From Metopolophium dirhodum (taxonomy: Eukaryota; Arthropoda; Insecta; Hemiptera; Aphididae): 64,000 bases of DNA. Location of the stretch: the NCBI RefSeq assembly GCF_019925205.1, contig NC_083560.1, positions 6,262,001 through 6,326,000 of the forward strand. Reading direction: 5' to 3'. The translations under genes were made by a program, and so were the position numbers. This document shows, piece by piece, positions 44,313 through 57,780 of this stretch (position 1 is its first letter; each line of letters opens with the position of its first letter). The notes beneath the pieces are model-generated. The model was not told where the DNA came from. It ran no database searches and worked only from the letters and a program-made list of their open reading frames with translations.

Positions 44313-45973
44313 CTGGAAATATATGTAATAGTGCCTCCTTTCGCGGAATAATTGACGACGCTAGTTTTGATGACGAGAATTAGTAATATACTAATCGCAC
44401 GTATGGTACGCACTGGTCCGTCGCGCTGCGCATCCTCACTAGAATTTCAGTAAAGCGCCTCTGCGACTACTTTTGTAGCGTCTCTTCAAGATGCTGACTA
44501 CGAAAATCGCAAGTGCGACGCACTGCTGCGCGTCCTCACTATAATATCAGTAAAGCGCCTCTGCTACTACTTTTGTAGCGTCTCCTCAAGATGCTGACTA
44601 CGAAAATTGTCAGTGTGACGCACTGCTGCGCGTCCTCACTAGAACTTCAGTAAAGCGCCTCTGCGACTACTTTTATAGCGTCTCCTCAAGATGCTGACTA
44701 CGAAAATCGCAAGTGCGACGCACTACTGCGCGTCCTCACTAGAATATCAGTAAAGCGCCTCTGCGACTATTTTTGTAGCGTCTCTTCAAGATGCTGACTA
44801 CGAAAATCGCAAGTGCGACGCACTACTGCGCGTCCTCACTAGAATTTCAATAAAGCGCCTCTGCGACTACTTTAGTAGCGTCGCTTCTGCATGTGTGTTC
44901 CGTGAGTGCGTTCTGCCGACTGTGTCCTCACTGGAAATATATGTAATAGCGCCTCCTTTCGCAGAATAATTGACGACGCTAGTTTTGATGACAAGAATTA
45001 ATACTAATAATATACTAATCGCACGTATGGTACGCACTGGTGGGTACTGAGCTGAAGTAATATAACGTATACCTAATATATTATATAGTCTGTATAATAT
45101 TGTAAATATTATTTATTTTGAGTTAAGATGTTTTTATTTTTTTTTATTGGTGAATTCTATATTATGAATATAATTTGCTTCGACAACGAACACCGCTGCC
45201 ACCAGTTGTTGTGTTTCCTTTTCGGTTATGTCCGTTGTGGGTTTGTAGGTTCGTCTTCGATGTGGAAACAACTATATTATTTTTAGATTGATTTCCGGGG
45301 GTTGATTCCCCTGACTGTTGTATTATGATTTTTGACTTAGCGTCTCTTCAAGATGCTGACTACGAAAATTGTCAGTGTGACGCACTGCTGCGCGTCCTCA
45401 CTAGAATTTCAGTAAAGCGCCTCTGCGACTACTTTTATAGCGTCTCCTCAAGATGCTGACTACGAAAATCGCAAGTGCGACGCACTGCTGCGCGTCCTCA
45501 CTAGAATATCAGTAAAGCGCCTCTGCGACTATTATTGTAGCGTCTCTTCAAGATGCTGACTACGAAAATCGCAAGTGCGACGCACTGCTGCGCGTCCTCA
45601 CTATAATATCAGTAAAGCGCCTCTGCTACTACTTTTGTAGCGTCTCCTCAAGATACTGACTACGAAAATCGCAAGTGAGACGCACTGCTGCGCGTCCTCA
45701 CTAGAATATCAGTAAAGCGCCTCTGCTACTACTTTTGTAGCGTCTCCTCAAGATACTGACTACGAAAATCGCAAGTGAGATGCACTGCTGCGCGTCCTCA
45801 CTAGAATATCAGTAAAGCGCCTCTGCAACTACTTTTGTAGCGTCGCTTCTGCATGTGTGTTCCGTGAGTGCGTTCTCCTGACTGTGTCCTCACTGGAAAT
45901 ATATGTAATAGCGCCTCCTTTTACAGAATAATTGACAACGCTAGTTTTGATGACGAGGATTAATACTCATAAT

Positions 45974-47309
45974 TAAAGACCGGATTTCCGTGCAATTGCA
46001 TCTTTTTATGGCGTGTTCTAAATTCAATAGAAACAAGCTACAATTCCAAATCAAGAGATGTAGATTAATTTAAAAAAAGTTTTATGTTGCACAAAATTGC
46101 ACGTTTTTGGGTTTTTGCACAAAATTGCACGTTTCGGGTTTTTTTTATAAAAATGTACTTTTATACAAATATTTTTGTATTTTTGTATTAATTTTATCGG
46201 TGCTAATTGATAAATGCTGCTATGCTATGAAACGGTTTCTCGATTTGTGAATGATAGTTTAATGGAATTTTTTGGAGACACGTTATTTCAAGACAAAATT
46301 CTGCTGTTTATTAGCGATGCGGCGCCATATATGATAAAAACTGGAGGAGCATTAAAAATATTTTATTCTAATATGATTCATATAACTTTTGTTGCTCATG
46401 GCTTAAACCGCGTGGCCAAAAAAGTTAGAGACATTTTCCCGGGTATAAATAAACTAGTAAATAATGGAAAAAAAATGTTTTTAAAAGCACCTCATCGTAT
46501 TACTGCTTATAAAAATTTTATGGACTGTCGCCTTCCTCCAGAACCTGTAATAACAAGGTGGGGAACATGGTTGGAAGCTGCTTTGTTTTACTCTGAAAAT
46601 TTCAGTAAATTTAAAGAATTGGTATCTAATATAGAAGATGACGCCCAATCTGTCCAAAAAGTAAAATCCATTTTGAGTACTACATCAATTATATCTGATT
46701 TAACATTTATTCGATCACATTTGTCCGAGTTGCCAAATGCAATTACAAAATTGGAAAAACAAAATTCAACTTTAAATTATCAAATAAATGTAGTTGAAAC
46801 AGTAAGAGATGGACTTAAGATAATTGAAAATGAAAAGGGACAAATACTATATGAAAAATTCAAATCAGTATTTGATAAAAATCCCGGATACAATATTTTA
46901 AAACTGTACAACAATTCAATAAATGGAAATGATGTAGATTTAAAAAAGATCCTGCTATTATAAGCTGCTACAAACAATGCCCGATAACAAGTGTCGACGT
47001 AGAACGTGTGTTTTCGCAGTTAAAACATATATTAAGTGACAGAAGACTTAATTTTAAAGAAAAAAACTTGGAAATGTACATGATTATAAATTTTAATCAA
47101 ATATTGTAAAGTCAGTTATATACATATTGTCAGTTTATTATTATTTTAATCAAATATTGTAAAGTCAGTTATTAGTTATTAGTTATTACTTATTAAAATT
47201 AAAATTTGAAGTACCTATAATGAAAATTTTGTTATTGCACGTTTTTGCACATTTTAACATTTTAATTGCACATTTTTTAGATTTTAGCTGCACAAAAATA
47301 CGGTCTTTA
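45974..47309 (+). mobile_element. hAT element inserted in the satellite, 1336 bp
   Basis: Ends taaagaccg...attt..gtgca are inverted at 45974 and 47309 and flanked by the 8-bp duplication ctcataat (45966-45973 and 47310-47317). The uninterrupted satellite spacer near 48932 carries ctcataat once, which proves the insertion. Contains a broken transposase. Confidence 0.9.
46214..47109 (+). pseudogene. hAT transposase, N-terminally truncated and frameshifted
   Basis: The frame 46214-46963 includes LLFISDAAPYMIKTGGALKIF (part of the RNase-H-like DDE core), VAHGLNRVAKKVR, and TRWGTWLEAALFYSENF. A one-base loss near 46945 ends it early; the next frame continues with PITSVDVERVFSQLKHIL and ends at 47107-47109, the hAT dimerisation domain. 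The N-terminal zinc finger and first catalytic Asp are missing. I recall this type from CGGBP1-like hAT transposases that are abundant in insects. Not functional. Confidence 0.75.
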
Positions 47310-50300
47310 CTCATAATATACTAAACGCACGTATGGTACCCACTGGTGCGTACTTATCTGAAATAATAAAACGTATACCTAATATATTATATAGCCTGTA
47401 TAATTTTGTGAATATTACTTATTTTGAGTTTTGATGTTTTTTTTTTTTTTATTGGTGAATTCTGTATTATGAATATAATTTGCTTCAAAACGAACATCAC
47501 TGCCACCATTTGTTGTGTTTACTTTTCGGTTATATCCGTTGTGGGTTTGTAGGTTCGTCTTCGATGTGGAAACAACTATATTATTTTTAGATTGATTCCC
47601 GGAGTTTGATTCCCCTAACTGTTGTATTATGATTTTTGACTTAGCGTCTCTTCAAGATGCTGACTACGAAAATTGTCAGTGTGACGCACTGCTGCGCGTC
47701 CTCACTAGAACTTCAGTAAAGCGCCTCTGCGACTACTTTTATAGCGTCTCCTCAAGATGCTGACTACGAAAATCGCAAGTGCGACGCACTGCTGCGCGTC
47801 CTCACTAGAATATCAGTAAAGCGCCTCTGCGACTATTTTTGTAGCGTCTCTTCAAGATGCTGACTACAAAAATCGCAAGTGCGACGCACTGCTCCGCGTC
47901 CTCACTAGAATTTCAGTAAAGCGCCTCTGCAACTACTTTTATAGCGTCTCTTCTGCATGTGTGTTCCGTGAGTGCGTTCTGCCGACTGTGTCCTCACTGG
48001 AAATATATGTAATAGCGCCTCCTTTCGCAGAATAATTGACGACGCTAGTTTTGATGACGAGAATTAATACTAATAATATACTAATCGCACGTATGGTACG
48101 CACTGGTGCGGACTGAGCTGAAGTAATATAACGTATACCTAATATATTATATAGTCTGTATAATATTGTAAATATTACTTATTTTGAGTTAAGATGTTTT
48201 TATTTTTTTTTATTGGTGAATTCTATATTATGAATATAATTTGCTTCGACAACGAACACCGCTGCCACCAGTTGTTGTGTTTCCTTGTCGGTAATGTCCG
48301 TTGTGGGTTTGTAGGTTCGTCTTCGATGTGGAATAAACTATATTATTTTTAGATTGATTCCCGGGGGTTGATTCCCCTGACTGTTGTATTATGATTTTTG
48401 ACTTAGCGTCACTTCAAGATGCTGACTACGAAAATCGCAAGTGCGACGCACTACTGCGCGTCCTCACTATAATATCAGTAAAGCGCCTCTGCGGCTACTT
48501 TTATAGCGTCTCCTCAAGATGCTGACTACGAAAATCGCAAGTGCGACGCACTGCTGCGCGTCCTCACTAGAATATCAGTAAAGCGCCTCTGCAACTACTT
48601 TTATAGCAACTCTTCAAGATGCTGACTACGAAAATCGCAAGTGCGACGCACTGCTGCGCGTCCTCACTAGAATTTAAGTAAAGCGCCTCTGCAACTACTT
48701 TTATAGCGTCTCTTCAAGATGCTGACTACGAAAACTGCAAGTGCGACGCACTGCTGCGCGTCCTCACTAGAATTTCGATAAAGCGCCTCTGCGACTACTT
48801 TAGTAGCGTCGCTTCTGCATGTGTGTTCCGTGAGTGCGTTCTGCCGACTGTGTCCTCACTGGAAATATATGTAAAAGCGCCTCCTTTTACAGAATAATTG
48901 ACAACGCTAGTTTTGATGACGAGGATTAATACTCATAATAAACTAAACGCACGTATGGTACCCACTGGTGCGTACTTATCTGAAATAATAAAACGTATAC
49001 CTAATATATTATATAGCCTGTATAATTTTGTGAATATTACTTATTTTGAGTTTTGATGTTTTTATTTTTTTTATTGATGAATTCTGTATTATGAATATAA
49101 TTTGCTTCAACAACGAACACCACTGCCACCATTTGTTGTGTTTCCTTTTCGGTTATATCCTTTGTGGGTTTGTAGGTTCGTCTTCGATGTGGAAACAACT
49201 ATATTATTTTTAGATTGATTCCCGGGGGTTGATTCCCCTGACTGTTGTATTTTGATTTTTGACTTAGCGTCACTTCAAGATGCTGACTACGAAAATTGTC
49301 AGTGCGACGCACTGCTGCGCGTCCTCACTAAAATATCAGTAAAGCGCCTCTGCGACTACTTTTATAGCGTCTCCTCAAGATGCTGACTACGAAAATCGCA
49401 AGTGCGACGCACTGCTGCGCGTCCTCACTAGAATATCAGTAAAGCACCTCTGCGACTATTTTTGTAGCGTCTCTTCAAGATGCTGACTACGAAAATCGCA
49501 AGTGCGATGCACTGCTGCGCGTCCTCACTATAATATCAGTAAAGCGCCTCTGCTACTACTTTTGTAGCGTCTCCTCAAGATACTGACTACGAAAATCGCA
49601 AGGGAGACGCACTGCTGCGCGTCCTTACTAGAATATCAGTAAAGCGCCTCTGCTACTACTTTTGTAGCGTCTCCTCAAGATACTGACTACGAAAATCACA
49701 AGTGAGACGCACTGCTGCGCGTCCTCACTAGAATTTCAGTAAAGCGCCTCTGCAACTACTTTTATAGCGTCTCTTCTGCATGTGTGTTCCGTGAGTGCGT
49801 TCTGCCGACTGTGTCCTCACTGGAAATATATGTAATAGCGCCTCCTTTCGCAGAATAATTGACGACGCTAGTTTTGATGACGAGAATTAATACTAATAAT
49901 ATACTAATCGCACGTATGGTACGCACTGGTGCGGACTGAGCTGAAGTAATATAACGTATACCTAATATATTATATAGTCTGTATAATATTGTAAATATTA
50001 CTTATTTTGAGTTAAGATGTTTTTATTTTTTTTTATTGGTGAATTCTATATTATGAATATAATTTGCTTCGACAACGAACACCGCTGCCACCAGTTGTTG
50101 TGTTTCCTTGTCGGTAATGTCCGTTGTGGGTTTGTAGGTTCGTCTTCGATGTGGAATAAACTATATTATTTTTAGATTGATTCCCGGGGGTTGATTCCCC
50201 TGACTGTTGTATTATGATTTTTGACTTAGCGTCACTTCAAGATGCTGACTACGAAAATGTTTAGTGTGACGCATTGCTGCGCGTCCTCACTAGAATTTCA

Positions 50301-51679
50301 GTAAAGCGCCTCTGCGACTACTTTTATAGCGTCTCCTTAAGATGCTGACTACGAAAATCGAAGTGCGACGCACTGCTGCGCGTCCTCACTAGAATATCAG
50401 TAAAGCGCCTCTGCAACTACTTTTATAGCAACTCTTCAAGATGCTGACTACGAAAATCGCAAGTGCGACGCACTGCTGCGCGTCCTCACTATAATATCAG
50501 TAAAGCGCCTCTGCGACTATTTTTGTAGCGTCTCTTCAAGATGCTGACTACGAAAATCGCAAGTGCGACGCACTACTGCGCGTCCTCACTATAATATCAG
50601 TAAAGCGCCTCTGCGGCTACTTTTATAGCGTCTCCTCAAGATGCTGACTACGAAAATCGCAAGTGCGACGCACTGCTGCGCGTCCTCACTAGACTATCAG
50701 TAAAGCGCCTCTGCGACTACTTTTATAGCGTCTCCTCAAGATGCTGACTACGAAAATCGCAAGTGCGACGCACTGCTGCGCGTCCTCACTAGAATTTAAG
50801 TAAAGCGCCTCTGCAACTACTTTTATAGCGTCTCTTCAAGATGCTGACTACGAAAACTGCAAGTGCGACGCACTGCTGCGCGTCCTCACTAGAATTTCGA
50901 TAAAGCGCCTCTGCGACTACTTTAGTAGCGTCGCTTCTGCATGTGTGTTCCGTGAGTGCGTTCTGCCGACTGTGTCCTCACTGGAAATATATGTAATAGC
51001 GCCTCCTTTTACAGAATAATTGACAACGCTAGTTTTGATGACGAGGATTAATACTTATAATATACTAAACGCACGTATGGTACCCACTGGTGCGTACTTA
51101 TCTGAAATAATAAAACGTATACCTAATATATTATATAGCCTGTATAATTTTGTGAATATTACTTATTTTGAGTTTTGATGTTTTTTTTTTTTTTATTGGT
51201 GCATTCTGTATTATGAATATAATTTGCTTCAACAACGAACATCACTGCCACCATTTGTTGTGTTTAGTTTTCTGTTATATCCGTTTTGGGTTTGTAGGTT
51301 CGTCTTCGATGTGGAAACAACTATATTATTTTTAGATTGATTCCCGGAGATTGATTCCCCTAACAGTTGTATTATGATTTTTGACTTAGCGTCTCTTCAA
51401 GATGCTGACTACAAAAATTGTCAGTGTGACGCACTGCTGCACGTCCTCACTAGAATATCAGTAAAGCGCCTCTGCGACTACTTTTATAGCGTCTCTTCAA
51501 GATGCTGACTACGAAAATCGCAAGTGCGACGCACTGCTGCGCGTCCTCACTATAATATCAGTAAAGCGCCTCTGCTACTACTTTTGTAGCGTCTCCTCAA
51601 GATACTGACTACGAAAATCGCAAGTGAGACGCACTGCTGCGCGTCCTCACTATAATATCAGTAAAGCGCCTCTGCTACT

Positions 51680-54600
51680 ACTTTTGTAGCGTCTCCTCAA
51701 GATACTGACTACGAAAATCGCAAGTGAGACGCACTGCTGCGCGTCCTCACTAGAATTTCAGTAAAGCGCCTCTGCGACTACTTTAGTAGCGTCGCTTCTG
51801 CATGTGTGTTCCATGAGTGCGTTCTGCCGACTGTGTCCTCACTGGAAATATATGTAATAGCGCCTCCTTTTACAGAATAATTGACAACGCTAGTTTTGAT
51901 GACGAGGATTAATACTTATAATATACTAAACGCACGTATGGTACCCACTGGTGCGTACTTATCTGAAATAATAAAACGTATATCTAATATATTATATAGC
52001 CTGTATAATTTTGTGAATATTACTTATTTTGAGTTTTGATGTTTTTTTTTTTTTTTATTGGTGAATTCTGTATTATGAATATAATTTGCTTCAACAACGA
52101 ACACCACTGCCACCATTTGTTGTGTTTCCTTTTCGGTTATATCCTTTGTGGGTTTGTAGGTTCGTCTTCGATTTGGAAACAACTATATTATTTTTAGATT
52201 GATTCCCGGAGATTGATTCCCCTAACTGTTGTATTATGATTTTTGACTTAGCGTCTCTTCAAGATGCTGACTACAAAAATTGTCAGTGTAACGCACTGCT
52301 GCGCGTCCTCACTAGAATTTCAGTAAAGCGCCTCTGCGACTACTTTTATAGCGTCTCCTCAAGATGCTGACTACGAAAATCGCAAGTGCGACGCACTGCT
52401 GCGCGTCCTCACTAGAATATCAGTAAAGCGCCTCTGCGACTATTTTTGTAGCGTCTCTTCAAGATGCTGACTACGAAAATCGCAAGTGAGACGCACTGCT
52501 GCGCGTCCTCACTAGAATATCAGTAAAGAGCCTCTGCGACTACTTTTGTAGCGTCGCTTCTGCATGTGTGTTCCGTGAGTGCGTTCTCCCGACTGTGTCC
52601 TCACTGGAAATATATGTAATAGCGCCTCATTTTACAGAATAATTGACAACGCTAGTTTTGATGACGAGGATTAATACTTATAATATACTAAACGCACGTA
52701 TGGTACCCACTGGTGCGTACTTATCTGAAATAATAAAACGTAAACCTAATATATTATATAGCCTGTATAATTTTGTGAATATTACTTATTTTGAGTTTTG
52801 ATGTTTTTTTTTTTTTTATTGGTGAATTCTGTATTATGAATATAATTTGCTTCAACAACGAACAACACTGCCAACATTTGTTGTGTTTACTTTTCGGTTA
52901 TATCTGTTGTGGGTTTGTAGGTTCGTCTTCGATGTGGTAACAACTATATTATTTATAGATTGATTCCCGGAGATTGATTCCCCTAACAGTTGTATTATGA
53001 TTTTTGACTTAGCGTCTCTTCAAGATGCTGACTACAAAAATTGTCAGTGTGACGCACTGCTGCGCGTCCTCACTAGAATTTCAGTAAAGCGCCTCTGCGA
53101 CTACTTTTATAGCGTCTCCTCAAGATGCTGACTACGAAAATCGCAAGTGCGACGCACTGCTGCACGTCCTCACTAGAATATCAGTAAAGCGCCTCTGCGA
53201 CTATTTTTGTAGCGTCTCTTCAAGATGCTGACTACGAAAATCGCAAGTGCTACGCACTGCTGCGCGTCCTCACTAGAATATCAGTAAAGCGCCTCAGCGA
53301 CTACTTTTGTAGCGTCTCCTCAAGATACTGACTACGAAAATCGCAAGTGAGACGCACTGCTGCGCGTCCTCACTAGAATATCAGTAAAGCGCCTCTGCGA
53401 CTAGTTTTGTAGCGTCGCTTCTGCATGTGTGTTCCGTGAGTGCGTTCTCCCGACTGTGTCCTCACTGGAAATATATGTAATAGCGCCTCCTTTTACAGAA
53501 TAATTGACAACGCTAGTTTTGATGACGAGGATTAATACTTATAATATACTAAACGCACGTATGGTACCCACTGGTGCGTACTTATCTGAAATAATAAAAC
53601 GTATACCTAATATATTATATAGCCTGTATAATTTTGTGAATATTACTTATTTTGAGTTTTAATGTTTTTTTTTTTTTTTATTGGTGAATTCTGTATTATG
53701 AATATAATTTGCTTCAACAACGAACATCACTGCCACCATTTGTTGTGTTTACTTTTCGGTTATATCCGTTGTGGGTTTGTAGTTTCGTCTTCGATGTGGA
53801 AACAACTATATTATTTTTAGATTGATTCCCGGAGATTGATTCCCCTAACTGTTGTATTATGATTTTTGACTTAGCGTCTCTTCAAGATGCTGACTACGAA
53901 AATTGTTAGTGTGACGCACTGCTGCGCGTCCTCACTAGAATTTCAGTAAAGCGCCTCTGCGACTACTTTTATAGCGTCTCCTCAAGATGCTGACTACGAA
54001 AATCGCAAGTGCGACGCACTGCTGCGCGTCCTCACTAGAATATCAGTAAAGCGCCTATGCGACTATTTTTGTAGCGTCTCCTCAAGATACTGACTACGAA
54101 AATCGCAAGTGAGTCGCATTGCTGCGCGTCCTCACTAGAATATCAGTAAAGCGCCTCTGCGACTACTTTTGTAGCGTCGCTTCTGCATGTGTGTTCCGTG
54201 AGTGCGTTCTCCCGACTGTGTCCTCACTGGAAATATATGTAATAGCGCCTCCTTTTACAGAATAATTGACAACGCTAGTTTTGATGACGAGGATTAATAC
54301 TTATAATATACTAAACGCACGTATGGTACCCACTGGTGCGTACTTATCTGAAATAATAAAACGTATACCTAATATATTATATAGCCTGTATAATTTTGTG
54401 AATATTACTTATTTTGAGTTTTGATGTTTTTTTTTTTTTTTATTGGTGAATTCTGAATTATGAATATAATTTGCTTCAACAACGAACATCACTGCCACCA
54501 TTTGTTGTGTTTACTTTTCGGTTATATCCGTTGTGGGTTTGTAGGTTCGTCTTCGATGTGGAAACAACTATTTTATTTTTAGATTGATTCCCGGAGATTG

Positions 54601-57600
54601 ATTCCCCTAACTGTTGTATTATGATTTTTGACTTAGCGTCTCTTCAAGATGCTGACTACGAAAATTGTCAGTGTGACGCACTGCTGCGCGTCCTCACTAG
54701 AATTTCAGTAAAGCGCCTCTGCGACTACTTTTGTAGCGTCTCCTCAAGATACTGACTACGAAAATCGCAAGTGAGACGCACTGCTGCGCGTCCTCACTAG
54801 AATTTCAGTAAAGCGCCTCTGCGACTACTTTAGTAGCGTCGCTTCTGCATGTGTGTTCCATGAGTGCGTTCTGCCGACTGTGTCCTCACTGGAAATATAT
54901 GTAATAGCGCCTCCTTTTACAGAATAATTGACAACGCTAGTTTTGATGACGAGGATTAATACTTATAATATACTAAACGCACGTATGGTACCCACTGGTG
55001 CGTACTTATCTGAAATAATAAAACGTATATCTAATATATTATATAGCCTGTATAATTTTGTGAATATTACTTATTTTGAGTTTTGATGTTTTTTTTTTTT
55101 TTTATTGGTGAATTCTGTATTATGAATATAATTTGCTTCAACAACGAACACCACTGCCACCATTTGTTGTGTTTCCTTTTCGGTTATATCCTTTGTGGGT
55201 TTGTAGGTTCGTCTTCGATTTGGAAACAACTATATTATTTTTAGATTGATTCCCGGAGATTGATTCCCCTAACTGTTGTATTATGATTTTTGACTTAGCG
55301 TCTCTTCAAGATGCTGACTACAAAAATTGTCAGTGTAACGCACTGCTGCGCGTCCTCACTAGAATTTCAGTAAAGCGCCTCTGCGACTACTTTTATAGCG
55401 TCTCCTCAAGATGCTGACTACGAAAATCGCAAGTGCGACGCACTGCTGCGCGTCCTCACTAGAATATCAGTAAAGCGCCTCTGCGACTATTTTTGTAGCG
55501 TCTCTTCAAGATGCTGACTACGAAAATCGCAAGTGAGACGCACTGCTGCGCGTCCTCACTAGAATATCAGTAAAGAGCCTCTGCGACTACTTTTGTAGCG
55601 TCGCTTCTGCATGTGTGTTCCGTGAGTGCGTTCTCCCGACTGTGTCCTCACTGGAAATATATGTAATAGCGCCTCATTTTACAGAATAATTGACAACGCT
55701 AGTTTTGATGACGAGGATTAATACTTATAATATACTAAACGCACGTATGGTACCCACTGGTGCGTACTTATCTGAAATAATAAAACGTAAACCTAATATA
55801 TTATATAGCCTGTATAATTTTGTGAATATTACTTATTTTGAGTTTTGATGTTTTTTTTTTTTTTATTGGTGAATTCTGTATTATGAATATAATTTGCTTC
55901 AACAACGAACAACACTGCCAACATTTGTTGTGTTTACTTTTCGGTTATATCTGTTGTGGGTTTGTAGGTTCGTCTTCGATGTGGTAACAACTATATTATT
56001 TATAGATTGATTCCCGGAGATTGATTCCCCTAACAGTTGTATTATGATTTTTGACTTAGCGTCTCTTCAAGATGCTGACTACAAAAATTGTCAGTGTGAC
56101 GCACTGCTGCGCGTCCTCACTAGAATTTCAGTAAAGCGCCTCTGCGACTACTTTTATAGCGTCTCCTCAAGATGCTGACTACGAAAATCGCAAGTGCGAC
56201 GCACTGCTGCACGTCCTCACTAGAATATCAGTAAAGCGCCTCTGCGACTATTTTTGTAGCGTCTCTTCAAGATGCTGACTACGAAAATCGCAAGTGCTAC
56301 GCACTGCTGCGCGTCCTCACTAGAATATCAGTAAAGCGCCTCAGCGACTACTTTTGTAGCGTCTCCTCAAGATACTGACTACGAAAATCGCAAGTGAGAC
56401 GCACTGCTGCGCGTCCTCACTAGAATATCAGTAAAGCGCCTCTGCGACTAGTTTTGTAGCGTCGCTTCTGCATGTGTGTTCCGTGAGTGCGTTCTCCCGA
56501 CTGTGTCCTCACTGGAAATATATGTAATAGCGCCTCCTTTTACAGAATAATTGACAACGCTAGTTTTGATGACGAGGATTAATACTTATAATATACTAAA
56601 CGCACGTATGGTACCCACTGGTGCGTACTTATCTGAAATAATAAAACGTATACCTAATATATTATATAGCCTGTATAATTTTGTGAATATTACTTATTTT
56701 GAGTTTTAATGTTTTTTTTTTTTTTTATTGGTGAATTCTGTATTATGAATATAATTTGCTTCAACAACGAACATCACTGCCACCATTTGTTGTGTTTACT
56801 TTTCGGTTATATCCGTTGTGGGTTTGTAGTTTCGTCTTCGATGTGGAAACAACTATATTATTTTTAGATTGATTCCCGGAGATTGATTCCCCTAACTGTT
56901 GTATTATGATTTTTGACTTAGCGTCTCTTCAAGATGCTGACTACGAAAATTGTTAGTGTGACGCACTGCTGCGCGTCCTCACTAGAATTTCAGTAAAGCG
57001 CCTCTGCGACTACTTTTATAGCGTCTCCTCAAGATGCTGACTACGAAAATCGCAAGTGCGACGCACTGCTGCGCGTCCTCACTAGAATATCAGTAAAGCG
57101 CCTATGCGACTATTTTTGTAGCGTCTCCTCAAGATACTGACTACGAAAATCGCAAGTGAGTCGCATTGCTGCGCGTCCTCACTAGAATATCAGTAAAGCG
57201 CCTCTGCGACTACTTTTGTAGCGTCGCTTCTGCATGTGTGTTCCGTGAGTGCGTTCTCCCGACTGTGTCCTCACTGGAAATATATGTAATAGCGCCTCCT
57301 TTTACAGAATAATTGACAACGCTAGTTTTGATGACGAGGATTAATACTTATAATATACTAAACGCACGTATGGTACCCACTGGTGCGTACTTATCTGAAA
57401 TAATAAAACGTATACCTAATATATTATATAGCCTGTATAATTTTGTGAATATTACTTATTTTGAGTTTTGATGTTTTTTTTTTTTTTTTATTGGTGAATT
57501 CTGAATTATGAATATAATTTGCTTCAACAACGAACATCACTGCCACCATTTGTTGTGTTTACTTTTCGGTTATATCCGTTGTGGGTTTGTAGGTTCGTCT

Positions 57601-57780
57601 TCGATGTGGAAACAACTATTTTATTTTTAGATTGATTCCCGGAGATTGATTCCCCTAACTGTTGTATTATGATTTTTGACTTAGCGTCTCTTCAAGATGC
57701 TGACTACGAAAATTGTCAGTGTGACGCACTGCTGCGCGTCCTCACTAGAATTTCAGTAAAGCGCCTCTGCGACTACTTTT
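51680..57780. repeat. 3.04-kb tandem duplication inside the satellite
   Basis: Copy one (about 51680-54729) and copy two (about 54730-57780) show the same order of run lengths and share private variants, for example gtgttccatgag at 51808 and 54855, cagtgtaacgc at 52285 and 55333, cctcagcgac at 53290 and 56338. The offset is 3044-3046 bp, differing only by T-run length. Confidence 0.85.
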
